Of a DNA stretch of 27,527 nt, positions 1-8,781 are shown in pieces. The translations under genes and the position numbers were made by a program. Under the pieces are notes generated by a model. It did not search any database, had not been told where the DNA came from, and saw nothing but the letters and a program-made list of their open reading frames with translations. This DNA is from JADHLK01 sp038131695 (GTDB lineage: Bacteria; Pseudomonadota; Alphaproteobacteria; Puniceispirillales; Puniceispirillaceae). Positions within the stretch are counted from its first letter, which is position 1. Each line of letters begins with the position of its first letter. The stretch is from positions 1 to 27,527 of the forward strand of contig JAYPQA010000080.1 of assembly GCA_038131695.1 (NCBI GenBank), given 5' to 3'.

Positions 1-2197
1 TCTCCAAACAGACAGCAGACGGGTTTGGCTGGCGGGTGGATTTGCGGCTGCGCCCGGATCCCGGGGCCACGATGGTCAGCCTGCCGGTCGAGGCAGCGAT
101 TGGCTATTATGAATCGCTGGCCCGCAGCTGGGAAAGGGCGGCCTTTATCCGGGCCCGCCCGCTGGCCGGGGATAGGGATATGGGCGAACAATTCCTGACC
201 CAGATAAGCCCCTTTGTCTGGCGCAAATCGCTGGATTTCACGGTGCTGGAAGATTTGCAGGGCTGGCTGCGCCATTTGCCGGTGCCGGATCAGTTTCACG
301 GCTTTGATGTCAAGCTGGGCGCCTGGGGTATCCGCCATGCCGAATTGCTGACCCATATTTTGCAGATGCTGGGGGGCGGGGCCAACCGGGCATTGCGCTC
401 TCACAATACCCTGACCGCGCTGACCCGTCTGGAGGAGGCTGGCCAGCTGCAACCCGGACAGGCAGACCAGCTGGCCGGCTGCTACCGGGATTGGCGGCGG
501 CTGGAACATCGCCTGCAATATCAGCGCGACGCCCATAGCCACAGCCTGCCCCGCAATGAAGAGGAATTTGGCCAGTTTGCCCGCTTTTGCGGCCAGCCGG
601 ACGCCGCTGCCCTGCGCCAGCTGCTGGTCTGCTTGCAAAAGCGCACCGAACAGGCGGCCCGCCATGACTTGCTGGACAGGATGCTGGCCCGCCATGATGG
701 CCGGAGCGAACAGACAGACCAGCTGCCTGCTGAGCCGGAGGCCCGGCAGGTCTGGCTGACCGGCCTTGGCTATCAGCGCCCGGATGCGATGCTGGCCATT
801 ATTGAGGCCTGGCTGGGCGGGCGCATTCCGGCAACCAGAGGTGAGCGGGCGCGGGCCTATCTGTCCGGCCTGTTGCCACAGCTGATGCAGGAAATCGCGG
901 CGGCAGCTGACCCGGATGCAGCCTTTGCGGCCTTTGCTGATATTATTGCCGGGCAATCGGCCGGTGCACAGATTTTTGCGCTGCTGACGCATAATCCGCA
1001 GCTGGCCGGTTTGATTTGCGACATCCTGATCCGGGCGCCCAGATTGACCGACCGGCTGCGCCGCCACCCGGAGCTGATGGACAGGCTGCTGGATGCAGAT
1101 TTCTTTGCCCAGCTGCCAGAGGCGGGCCAGCTGGCAGACGGCAGCCAGCGGCACAATACAGGGCGTCGAAACCGCTCTGGACCGGCTGCGCGATCTGGTG
1201 CGCCAGCAGCTTTCAGACTGAGCTGCATCTGCTGCGCGGCCTCTCAACCATGGCTGAGATAGAGGCTTGTTTCACCTGTCTGGCCGAACAATCGGTTGCG
1301 ATTGTGTTGCGGCTGGCCGAAATGGATATGCAGCGCGCGCATGGCCGCATTGACGCGCGTTTTGTGGTGATCGGCCTTGGCCGGCTGGGATCCGGGACGA
1401 TGACAGCTGTGTCTGATCTGGACCTGATCTGTATCTATGACGGGCCGGAGGAGGCCGAATCCAGCGGCGGCCGGCCCTTGGGGCTGGGGGCCTTTCATAT
1501 GCGGCTGACCCAAAGGCTGATTAACTGGCTCAGCGTTACCACAGCTGCCGGTGCGCTCTATGAGGTGGATATGCGGCTGCGTCCGGACGGCAAATCCGGG
1601 CCGCTGGCCTGTAGCTGGCAGCGTTTGCAGGATTATTTTGACCAGCAGGCCTGGCCCTGGGAAAAGCTGGCCTTGCGGCGGGGGCGCGTGATCGCTGGCG
1701 ATGGCGGACTGGCAGAAGAGGTTACCAGCTGGCTGGTGGAGCAGAAAGGCCAGTTGCCAGCCTTGCCCGAACTGGCTGCTGATATTGCCGGGATGCGCGC
1801 CAAGCTGGCAGACAGCCAACCCGGCTTCTGGCAGATGAAGCAACAGCCCGGCGGCCTGCTGGACGCAGAATTCCTGGATGGGTTGCTGGCCGCAGAGGCC
1901 CAGCAAAAACCCGCCCGGAAAAGCCGCCAACCTGCCCCCGACTGGCAGGCCAATCTGGCGCGCCAACAGCTTTTGCAGCATTGGCTCAGAATAGGGCTGG
2001 CAGAGCGGCCTTCTGCGCGGGCTGATCCGCTGGCCGGTTTGCCGGAGCTGTTATCTGCGGCGATGGCGTCCGCACTGGGCCTGCCGGACAGCGGTGCGCT
2101 GGTGTCCCAGCTACAGGCTGATCGGGCCGCGCTGGCCGATTTGCTGGAGAAAAGACTGGCCGGCCATAGCACCGGCCAGGCCGGGGAGCCTGTCTGA
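1..2197 (+). CDS. glnE: Glutamine synthetase adenylyltransferase/adenylyl-removing enzyme, 3' part, two frameshifts
   Basis: GlnE attaches AMP to, and removes it from, glutamine synthetase, so it sets ammonia assimilation in response to PII. The reading frame is already open at base 3 and the N-terminus lies left of the window, so the apparent GTG start at 36 is internal. The first nucleotidyltransferase-like domain is seen as VDLRLRPDPGAT followed by a YYE...WERAAFIRARP block. The second appears after about 1360 as GLGRLGSGTMTAVSDLDLI, then VDMRLRPDGKSG and WEKLALRRGRVIAGD, which match the GlnE repeat. The frame is broken twice. One extra base near 1140 moves it into a frame reading GVETALDRLRDLVRQQ, and another near 1195 moves it to FQTELHLLRG. 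Both sides keep family-like sequence. About 730 codons are present, against roughly 950-1000 for the whole family member. The stop is at 2195-2197. Family assignment is firm; whether the frameshifts are real is open. Confidence 0.93.
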
Positions 2198-2211
2198 CTG
2201 CCTGTAAAAAC

Positions 2212-2239
2212 CAGCCAGCAGGGCCGGGCTGTCTTTTTT
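2212..2239 (+). terminator. Weak intrinsic terminator after glnE
   Basis: A short CAGCC/GGCTG stem (2212-2216 with 2227-2231) is followed by TC and six T residues at 2234-2239, just after the glnE stop. The stem is only about 5 bp, so this is a plausible but weak terminator. No gene is seen between it and the MFS start at 2388. Confidence 0.4.
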
Positions 2240-2387
2240 ACGACGCAAGAAAGGCGGATTTTGGAGAGCATTTCGGTTTTGGTTGTGAAATAGGGGTTTT
2301 GAGGGAACAGAAAGAGGCGGGAGAGACCACCTGCCAAGGGGCCCAAGGGCCGCAACCTATCGCCGAGATCAGCCGGGACCGCCAGCC

Positions 2388-3679
2388 ATGTTTCACTCCC
2401 TTCTCTCCAGCTGGACGCTGTTCTTTGGGCTTGCCATGATTATGATCGGCAATGGCCTGCAGCTGGTGCTGCTGGGCCTGCGTGCCGATCAGGCTGGCTA
2501 CAGCACGCTGATGACCGGTGTGATGATGGGTGGCTATTTTCTGGGGCTGTTTCTGGGATCCCTGACAGTGCCGAAATTCCTCAGCCAGGTTGGCCATATC
2601 CGTATTTTCGGGGCGCTGGCCTCGCTGGCCTCGGCCGCGGTGCTGCTGCATCTGGTGTTTGAACAGCCGCTTGTCTGGGCGCTGATGCGGCTGGTCACCG
2701 GGCTGAGCTATGCGGAATATATATTGTTGTGGAAAGCTGGTTGAATGAGAAATCAACCAATCAAACCCGCGCCCAGATGCTGTCTGTCTATATGATTATC
2801 ACGATGGGCGGGCTGGGGCTGGGCCAGCTGCTGGCGGGCAGTGATGACGGCCAGTCCGCGATGCTGTTTCTGCTGGCGTCAGTCTTGGTTTCGCTGGCGG
2901 TGGTGCCGATTTTGCTGTCAGCAGCGAAAGCCCCGGAGTTCAGCGAGCCGGAGCGGATATCCCTGCGCCGCCTGTGGCAGATTTCCCCGCTGGCCATGTT
3001 CGGTATGTTCCTGCAAGGCCTGTCGGTGGCGATGCTGTTCGGCATGGGGCCCAGCTTTGGGCGGCAAATCGGGCTGAGCGCGCCGGAAGTTTCCATTTTT
3101 GTTGCCTCAGCGACTGTCGGGGTATTGCTGCTGCAATATCCGCTGGGGCGGTTGTCTGATCGCACGGACAGAAGGCTGTTGATTCTGGGCTCCTCAGGGG
3201 TGGCGTTTGTAGTGGCCGGGCTGGCAGTGCTGGCCAGCGGGGCCAGCTTTTCGCTCCTGCTGCTCTTTATGGGGCTTTATGGCGGGCTGAACCTGACGCT
3301 TTACTCGATGTTTATCGCCCATGCCAATGACTATCTGAGCCCGCGCCAAATGGTCAGCACCGCTTCGGCCCTGCTGATGGTCAATGGTATCGGGGCGGTG
3401 CTGGGATCCCCGCTGGTCGCGATGATGATGGAGCTGTTCGGCACGCTGGCCTATTTTGCCATGCTGGGTCTCAGCAATTTGCTGCTGGTCGGATTTGTGC
3501 TGGTTCGCATACGCGCGCGCGCTGCCGTGCCGACTGAGGCACAGGGCCCGCTGGTGGCCTTTCCCGAAGCTGGCACCGCGGTGGCGGCCAGCCTGAACCC
3601 GGAAGCGGCCTGGTCGGAGGCCGAGACCAGCCCGGCCGAAGAGGATGCGCTGGCCGACAATCCCTATCTGCCGCAATAA
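2388..3679 (+). CDS. MFS transporter with one frameshift
   Basis: A twelve-helix major facilitator superfamily carrier of the YcaD-like type, acting in the inner membrane; the substrate is unknown. The first 115 or so codons (from ATG 2388) give four hydrophobic segments, including GVMMGGYFLGLFLGS. The frame then runs off at 2744. The continuation from about 2727 reads VESWLNEKSTNQTRAQMLSV, a hallmark of this family after helix 4, then helices 5-12 with a GRLSDRTDRR loop near 3150. Restoring one G in the GG at about 2725 fuses both parts into a protein of about 430 residues, the normal family length. A polar acidic tail ends the protein. It stands alone, with a strong terminator downstream. 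The family is clear from helix pattern and signature loops. The frameshift could be a mutation or a homopolymer error. Confidence 0.88.
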
Positions 3680-3706
3680 GCCAGCTTTTGCCCGCCAGCT
3701 TTTGCC
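3680..3706 (+). repeat. Two adjacent copies of a 13-base direct repeat
   Basis: GCCAGCTTTTGCC occurs at 3680-3692 and again at 3694-3706, directly after the MFS stop codon. It looks like a small local duplication in the 3' untranslated region with no evident function. Confidence 0.6.
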
Positions 3707-3790
3707 TCTGCCGGGCCATCCTTTTGGACAGGGCCTCTTACCCTTCCGGTCAAGCGATTTGGCCGGGCCTGCCTGTCATGATGCGTTATA

Positions 3791-3826
3791 AGCCACCGCT
3801 TTCCCCCTCGGCGGTGGCTTTTTTTT
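3791..3826 (+). terminator. Strong intrinsic terminator after the MFS gene
   Basis: A perfect 9-bp stem AGCCACCGC/GCGGTGGCT (3791-3799 with 3811-3819) encloses an 11-base loop. It runs directly into eight T residues (3819-3826). This is a textbook plus-strand rho-independent terminator. Confidence 0.93.
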
Positions 3827-3838
3827 CAGGCAGGGATA

Positions 3839-3870
3839 GCATAATATTAGTTAATGTTAATATTATGCAG
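3839..3870. promoter_or_regulatory. AT-rich 11-bp inverted repeat upstream of the nuclease gene
   Basis: GCATAATATTA and its exact complement TAATATTATGC flank an 8-base centre between the MFS terminator and the nuclease start. The element is strikingly AT-rich in a GC-rich window, and its left arm contains a possible -10 box (CATAAT). It could be an operator dyad over the nuclease promoter. No known binding consensus was recognised. Confidence 0.55.
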
Positions 3871-3883
3871 GCAGGCAGAAAAG

Positions 3884-4414
3884 ATGGGTCTGACATTACG
3901 CGTCTTGCTGGCGGTTTTGCTGCTGGTGGTTTTGCTGCTGGCGGGCAGTGGAATTGGGCCCGTATCGGCAAATGGGGAAAAACCTCTTGGCCGGCTCACC
4001 GGCTTGCAGGTCACCGCGATCACGGATGCGGACAGCTTGCGGGCCGGGCCGCTGCGGCTGCGCCTGTTCGGCGTGGATGCTCCGGAGATGCGCCAGAGCT
4101 GTGCTGACCGGGCGGGTCAAACCTATGCCTGTGGCAAGGCGGCCCGTGACTGGCTGGCCGGCTTCCTGCCTGAAGGGGCGGAGCTTGCCTGTGATCTGCT
4201 GGATCAGGATCGCTATGGCCGGCTGGTCACCCGCTGTTTTTATCAAGGGCGCGATATTGCAGCCCAGCTGGTCGCGGCGGGCTGGGCCCTCGCCTGGCCG
4301 CGTTATTCAGACGATTATCTGCCCTTTCAGGCCCGCGCCAGGAACCGCAAGGCGGGGCTTTGGGCTGGCCGGTTTGATGCGCCCTGGGACTGGCGGCGCA
4401 GTCAGCAAAAATAG
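3884..4414 (+). CDS. Thermonuclease (SNase-like) family protein, membrane-anchored or secreted
   Basis: A predicted extracytoplasmic nuclease of the staphylococcal nuclease-like fold, 176 residues from the ATG at 3884. This start is preferred over the ATG at 3854 because it gives a clean hydrophobic signal or anchor (residues 6-22), while 3854 lies inside an inverted repeat. The SNase domain spans about residues 40-170. The equivalents of the catalytic Arg-Asp-Glu cluster are visible in RLFGVDAPE (Arg60, Glu68) and DRYGRLV (Arg113). The C-terminal GLWAGRFDAPWDWR is typical of proteobacterial members. Cysteines at 73, 83, 103 and 118 could form disulfides outside the cytoplasm. It is a single-gene unit, convergent with the DUF1489 gene. 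Nuclease family membership is clear; substrate and biological role are unknown. Confidence 0.88.
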   Translation: MGLTLRVLLAVLLLVVLLLAGSGIGPVSANGEKPLGRLTGLQVTAITDADSLRAGPLRLRLFGVDAPEMRQSCADRAGQTYACGKAARDWLAGFLPEGAELACDLLDQDRYGRLVTRCFYQGRDIAAQLVAAGWALAWPRYSDDYLPFQARARNRKAGLWAGRFDAPWDWRRSQQK

Positions 4415-4451
4415 CCCCGGCCCGCATTTTTTGCCCTTTGCAAGGCCGGCC

Positions 4452-4871
4452 TCAGAGCAGGCCCAATTCCCGCAATTCAGCTGCCATATCGGCTGGCATG
4501 GCGGTTTGGCTGGACATATCCTGGGGCAAATCGGCGGGCGCGTCTGCCACTTCCAGATAGCGCCAGCCCTGAAAAATACGGTGCTTGCGCGGCCAGACCG
4601 GAATCAAGGGCGGATGCAGCACAATACCGCAGGCCGCCCGCCCGTCAGCGCGTGTTATCTCAACCAAATCCGCAATCGGCTGGCGGGCCAGCATCTGGCC
4701 CTTGATAATCCAGTAAATACAGCCGCCCTTCAGCAGCTCCTCTGCCCGCCGCGGCCAGTTGCGGGTGGGATGCACAATCGGCTTGCCCGCCTTGGTCAGC
4801 CTGTCCTGCCAGCCTTTCAGCGAGTCGATAGACACCGCCCCGACACTCAATTTTTTCAAATGCACAGCCAT
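4452..4871 (-). CDS. DUF1489 family protein
   Basis: A 139-residue soluble protein matching the DUF1489 family, which is widespread in alphaproteobacteria and has no assigned function. Family-typical features include an opening MAVHLKKLSVG, the segment RAEELLKGGCIYWIIKG near residues 42-58, and FQGWRYLEVADAPADLP near 100-116. The length is normal for the family. It starts 28 bases after the mgtE stop on the same strand, so it may be co-transcribed with mgtE. It converges on the nuclease gene with a 37-base gap. The ribosome binding site is weak. No catalytic residues can be assigned. Confidence 0.9.
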   Translation of the reverse strand: MAVHLKKLSVGAVSIDSLKGWQDRLTKAGKPIVHPTRNWPRRAEELLKGGCIYWIIKGQMLARQPIADLVEITRADGRAACGIVLHPPLIPVWPRKHRIFQGWRYLEVADAPADLPQDMSSQTAMPADMAAELRELGLL

Positions 4872-4899
4872 TGTTTCTGCTTACGAAAACCGGACAGGA

Positions 4900-6310
4900 T
4901 CAGAGCAAAAATACCGCCGCCAAACCCAAAAAGACGAAAAAACCGACCACATCTGTAATGGTTGTCAGCAACACCGAAGAGGCCACCGCCGGGTCCACCC
5001 CGACGCGCTGCAGCCCCAGCGGCACCAGCAGCCCGGACAGGGCGGCGATGATCAGATTGACCAGCATGGCAACCGCCAGAATGGTCGCCACCTCCAGATC
5101 GCGGAACCAGAGCCAGGACAGGCCGCCAGCCAGAAGCGCAAAAAACAGCCCGTTCATCAGCCCGACAGTCAATTCCTTGCCAGCAAAGCTCCAGACCGTC
5201 TTGGCGCTGAATTCACGCATGGCCAGAGCCCGCACCGCCACGGTCACAGTCTGCGTGCCGGCATTGCCGCCAATGGAGGCCACAATCGGCATCAGCACCG
5301 CCAGCGCGACAATCTTTTCAATGGTTGCTCAAACAAGCCGATCCGACCAGCGAGGCCAGCACGGCTGTTACCAGATTAACCAGCAGCCAGGAAGCACGGC
5401 CCCGCAGCATCTCCGGCACCGAAATGCGGATAGACCCATCTGCCACCCCGGCCAGAGCCATCAAATCTTCCTCGGCTTCCTCGTCAATCACATCCACCAC
5501 ATCATCCATCGTGATGACCCCGACCAGACGCCCCTCTTGATCGACGACGCTGGTGCTGACCATGCCATAGCGGCGGAACAGCAAGGCCACCTCTTCCTGA
5601 TCCATAGCCACCGGAACCGAGCGGATATCGGTTTCCATAATCTCCGAGATACGGCGCGGGCGCGGACTGCGCAGCAAACGGGACAGGCGCACCTCCCCCA
5701 CCGGATGGCCGGACGGGTCGGTTACGATGAGCATATAGAATTCCTTGTCTTGCGGGTCTCCGGAGCGCAGAAAATCAATCGTCTGGCCCACCGTCCAGAA
5801 GGGCGGGACCACCACCATCTCGCGCTGCATCATCCGGCCGGCCGAATCCTCAGGCCAGGCCAGCGCCTGTTCCACCAGCACCCGCTCCTGGGCCGGCATC
5901 GCCTGCAATACCTCATCCAGATCATCCGGCTCCAGCTCTTCGGCGATATGGACCACATCATTTGAATCCAGCGCCGGCAGGGCGCGGGCAATCGCATCCG
6001 GGCCCAGCTGCTCCAGCACCCGTTCCATGATTTCCTCATCCAGATGTGTGATCGCTTCCGGATCGAGGGCCGGGCCGAGAAGCGCGATCAGCGCGGCACA
6101 TTGATCAGCGCTCACCCGCTCCAGCAAATCCGCCTGATCAGCCGGATGCAGCGGGGAAACCAGCAATCTGGCCCGCCGCGCATTTTCAGCCTCGACAGCT
6201 TGCAGGATCGCGGCCTCAACCTTTGGGGTCAGCCCATAGAGGGAAGTCACCAGCAGATCGCTGGCCTCGGTCTCGGCAAGGCTGGCTTCAGGGGGCATTT
6301 CTTCTGCCAT
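4900..6310 (-). CDS. mgtE: Magnesium transporter MgtE, two adjacent frameshifts
   Basis: A homodimeric Mg2+ channel of the inner membrane, gated by cytosolic Mg2+. The start at 6310 has AGGAGG five bases upstream. The acidic MgtE N domain covers about residues 25-155, and EDSAGRMM at 155-161 marks the move to the CBS pair (about 162-275). The connecting helix and first membrane helix begin near 300. The frame breaks at about 5340 (after SLVG), and a second break follows within about 20 bases. Supplying one base at each gives IGLFEQ and then IEKIVALAVLMPIVASIGGNAGTQTV, the conserved pore region. The second part (4900-5298) contains the remaining helices. The repaired length of about 470 residues is normal. 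Two one-base losses this close together in an otherwise intact gene suggest a locally bad sequence patch. Confidence 0.92.
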
Positions 6311-6394
6311 GCGGGCCTCCTGCTGCGCAATCTGGGAACGGATGGTGACAGGCTAGCACAAATAACAGGCAAAGAAAAACAGCATCTTAACCCC

Positions 6395-6437
6395 TGATCA
6401 TATTATTTCAAAATTGGCAAAAGCAATAAAATGATCA
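6395..6437 (-). promoter_or_regulatory. mgtE promoter inside a near-perfect 13-bp inverted repeat
   Basis: On the minus strand TTGCTT (6421-6426) and TATGAT (6397-6402) are 18 bases apart, about 85 bases upstream of the mgtE ATG, a good sigma-70-type match. Both boxes are overlapped by the arms of an inverted repeat, TGATCATATTATT (6395-6407) and AATAAAATGATCA (6425-6437), which match at 12 of 13 positions. A dimeric repressor bound here would cover both boxes. Confidence 0.5.
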
Positions 6438-6537
6438 ATAGTGGTGAGACAGGATTGATGCTTTGTTGCGACGGTGTTTTTTTGCAAGGGTGACCGGCCA
6501 GAGCGGCCCGCACCAACCGAACAGGATCGTGCTGACC

Positions 6538-7544
6538 ATGGCTTTTGCCTATTGCCAGATTACCCCTGCCCCGCCTGCCCTGGCTGGCTGGCAGCCCCCT
6601 GCTTTCAAAGGGGAGAGATGGCCCTTTGCGGGCGGCGATTTGCAGACTTTGCGATCGGTTTTGCGGCCACCAAAAATCTGGTTGGGGGCGGCTGAGGAAA
6701 TCCGCATCCCGGCAGGCGACGGGGATCAGCTGGTGGCCTTCTTGCATCTGCCCGCCCAGCCAAGCCAGCCGGAAAACAAGGCCAAAAACGCCCTTGTCAT
6801 CGGGCTGCATGGGCTGACCGGCTCGTCCGAAAGCTGGCATTTGCGGGCCCTCACCCATGTTTTCGGATAGCGGGCTGGCGAGTTTTGCGGGTGAATATGC
6901 GCGGGGCCGGCATCAGCGGAGCCGCTCTGCCAATCCAGTTATTCAGCCCGGTCAGTGCAGGATTTGGCGCTGATTAGCACGGGCCATGCAGGCGCGCTTT
7001 GACGGCCGATTTTTGTCACCGGCGTATCAACTGGGCGGCACGGTGGCGCTGAATATGGCCCTTGATGAGCCGGATCTGGCCCGCCAGCTGGCCGGGCTGA
7101 TCAGCATTTCGGCACCGCTGGATATGCAGGCTGCCAGCGCCGCCTTTCACCGCCCCCGCAACTGGCTTTATATGCGCTATATTCAGCGAACAGAGGTTAA
7201 TAGACCAGCCGGACCAGCGCGCTACGCCTGCGGACCTGTGCCATGCGCACGGTGCGGGAATTTGATGATTTCCTGACCGCTCGGTCATGGTTTTGGCGTG
7301 CGACGGCCTATTACCAGCGGGCCAGCGTCGCATTGGCCTGGAGCAATCTAGCCTGTCAGCGCTAGTTCTGCAGGCCGATAATGACCCCTGGGTGCCGCAA
7401 GACGCTGCCAGAGCCGCCCGGCTGGCCGCAGGCACCAGCCTGATTATCACCCGCGGCGGTGGCCATGTCGGGTTTGCAGATGGCCAGCCCCAGCCCTGGT
7501 TTGTGCGTTGCGCCGCCAGCTGGAGTAATCATCTGCTGGCGTGA
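6538..7544 (+). pseudogene. YheT-type alpha/beta hydrolase, at least seven frameshifts
   Basis: Remnant or badly read copy of a YheT (UPF0017) alpha/beta hydrolase. The start at ATG 6538 gives the family N-terminus with a DLQTLRSV block and then LVIGLHGLTGSSESWHLRAL (oxyanion region) near 6790-6850. Further family blocks follow in changing frames: GWRVLRVNMRGAG (about 6873), RFDGRFL (about 6992), LGGTVALNMALDEPDLARQL (from 7031), SAPLDMQAA, TVREFDDFLTA (about 7252), LVLQADNDPWVP (about 7363) and GGGHVGFADG (about 7456). At least seven one-base gains or losses are needed between 6868 and 7340. The nucleophile elbow reads AYQLGG as it stands, and two local corrections restore GVSLGG. Nearly all damage is indels rather than stop-creating substitutions. 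The stop abuts that of the convergent threonine aldolase gene. Confidence 0.82.
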
Positions 7545-8600
7545 TCAGCTGGGCTCCTGAAGGCCGGGATAGCGGGCTATTTCCTCTGCCAGGCGGCGGC
7601 TGGCTGCGCCATCAATATCCAGATGCAGAACCAGCCGGAAACGGCCCAGCACCGCCTCTGCCTGCTTGATTTTCTGCGGCGCACTGATCACGATACCGCG
7701 TTCTGCCAGCCAGCCCGGCAGCCCCTCTGCCGCCTGCCAGTCCAGCGTTGCAAAGACCATGTTGCTCGCCGCCTCTGCCTGCACCCCGCCTGTCTCATTC
7801 AGCGCGGCGGCCAGCTGGCTGGCCCGGTCATGATCCTCTGCCAGCCTTTGGCAATGATGCTCCAGCGCATAAAGACCAGCTGCGGCCAGAATCCCGGATT
7901 GGCGCATCCCGCCGCCCAGCATCTTGCGCCAGCGCCGCGCCGCCGCGATAAAGGGCTTGCTGCCGGTCAGCACAGAACCCGCCGGTGCGCCCAGCCCCTT
8001 GGACAGGCAAAGCGAGACGGAATCAAAAAGCCTCCCAAATTCACCAGCCTCACTGCCGGTTTCCAGAGCCGCATTGATCAGCCGGGCCCCATCCAGATGA
8101 CAGGCCAGACCAGCCTGGTGGGCTAGATCAGTCAGAGCCCGCAGACGGGCCAGCGGCTGGGCCACCCCATGCACGGTATTTTCCAGCGACAGCAGGCGGG
8201 TGCGGGCAAAATGGCTGTCAGCTGGCTTGATCGCAGCCTGAATATCTGCGCCATCCAGACCGCCGCAGGAATCAACCGGCAGCGGCGTTATCAGGGCCCC
8301 GCCCAGCACTGAGGCCCCGCCGCCCTCATAGCGCACAATGTGATAGCTCTCACCAGACAGCACCTCATCGCCGCGCGCCAGATGGGTCAGCAACGCACAC
8401 AGGTTGGACTGGGTGCCAGAGGCAACAAACAGCCCGGCCTCCTGGCCCAGCCTGTCAGCCGCCCTCTCTTCCAGAGCCTGAACGGTTACATCCTCGCCAT
8501 AAACATCATCACCGACCTCAGCCGCGGCCATAGCCGCGCGCATGGCCGCGCCCGGCCGGGTTACCGTATCACTGCGAAAATCAGCTACCATTCTGCTCAT
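7545..8600 (-). CDS. ltaE: Low-specificity L-threonine aldolase
   Basis: A PLP enzyme of fold type I that splits L-threonine or allo-threonine into glycine and acetaldehyde. The chosen start is the ATG at 8600, giving 351 residues, normal for the family; an ATG at 8591 is also possible because neither has a strong ribosome binding site. Family signatures are FRSDTVTRPGAAMRAAM at the N-terminus, GDDVYGEDVTVQALEE, HLDGARLINAA (PLP-contacting Asp and Arg, about 168-178), and CLSKGLGAPAGSVL with the Schiff-base lysine at about 201. It forms a single-gene unit. On the minus strand a TTGACA is present about 60 bases upstream but has no convincing -10 partner. The gene is intact, unlike its convergent neighbour. 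Confidence 0.94.
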   Translation of the reverse strand: MSRMVADFRSDTVTRPGAAMRAAMAAAEVGDDVYGEDVTVQALEERAADRLGQEAGLFVASGTQSNLCALLTHLARGDEVLSGESYHIVRYEGGGASVLGGALITPLPVDSCGGLDGADIQAAIKPADSHFARTRLLSLENTVHGVAQPLARLRALTDLAHQAGLACHLDGARLINAALETGSEAGEFGRLFDSVSLCLSKGLGAPAGSVLTGSKPFIAAARRWRKMLGGGMRQSGILAAAGLYALEHHCQRLAEDHDRASQLAAALNETGGVQAEAASNMVFATLDWQAAEGLPGWLAERGIVISAPQKIKQAEAVLGRFRLVLHLDIDGAASRRLAEEIARYPGLQEPS

Positions 8601-8693
8601 CAAAGGCCCGGGGTGTGTTATTTACGACGAAAAAAACAAGAGCCTGTCACTCCAGCATGGCCGCAGACAGCTTGTCAAGCGGCAGATTACAGG

Positions 8694-8738
8694 CAAAAAA
8701 ACAGCCCGGCCTCAATAAACGGGGGAAGGCCGGGCTGT
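8694..8738 (-). terminator. Strong intrinsic terminator of the glnK-amtB operon
   Basis: On the minus strand a perfect 12-bp stem, ACAGCCCGGCCT with AGGCCGGGCTGT (8701-8712 with 8727-8738), is followed by seven T residues (8694-8700). It lies about 45 bases beyond the amtB stop and points toward ltaE, separating the two units. Confidence 0.93.
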
Positions 8739-8743
8739 GCTTT

Positions 8744-8768
8744 CAGGAGCCGCTATGAACGGCTCCTG
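8744..8768 (-). other. Extra 9-bp hairpin between the amtB stop and its terminator
   Basis: CAGGAGCCG and CGGCTCCTG (8744-8752 with 8760-8768) form a perfect 9-bp stem around a 7-base loop. There is no T run after it, so it is not a terminator by itself. It may stabilise the 3' end of the amtB transcript or add to termination. Confidence 0.6.
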
Positions 8769-8781
8769 CGAGGCAAAGGTT

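Noticed and set aside
2230..2390. Minus-strand open frames across the glnE/MFS boundary (for example 2238-2756)
   Set aside because: They are antisense to clear GlnE and MFS coding sequence and are rich in Gln, His and Arg as expected for shadow frames in GC-rich DNA. No ribosome binding site or family match.
5318..5345. Programmed ribosomal frameshifting in mgtE
   Set aside because: Two separate shifts in about 20 bases would be needed and there is no slippery heptamer with a downstream structure. Error or mutation is simpler.
4759..5965. Long plus-strand open frames over the DUF1489 and mgtE genes
   Set aside because: Their translations are low-complexity reverse shadows of well-conserved minus-strand proteins.
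8620..8680. TTGACA on the minus strand as the ltaE promoter
   Set aside because: The -35 is perfect, but the sequence 16-18 bases downstream (CTGGAG region) is a poor -10, so I did not list it as a feature.
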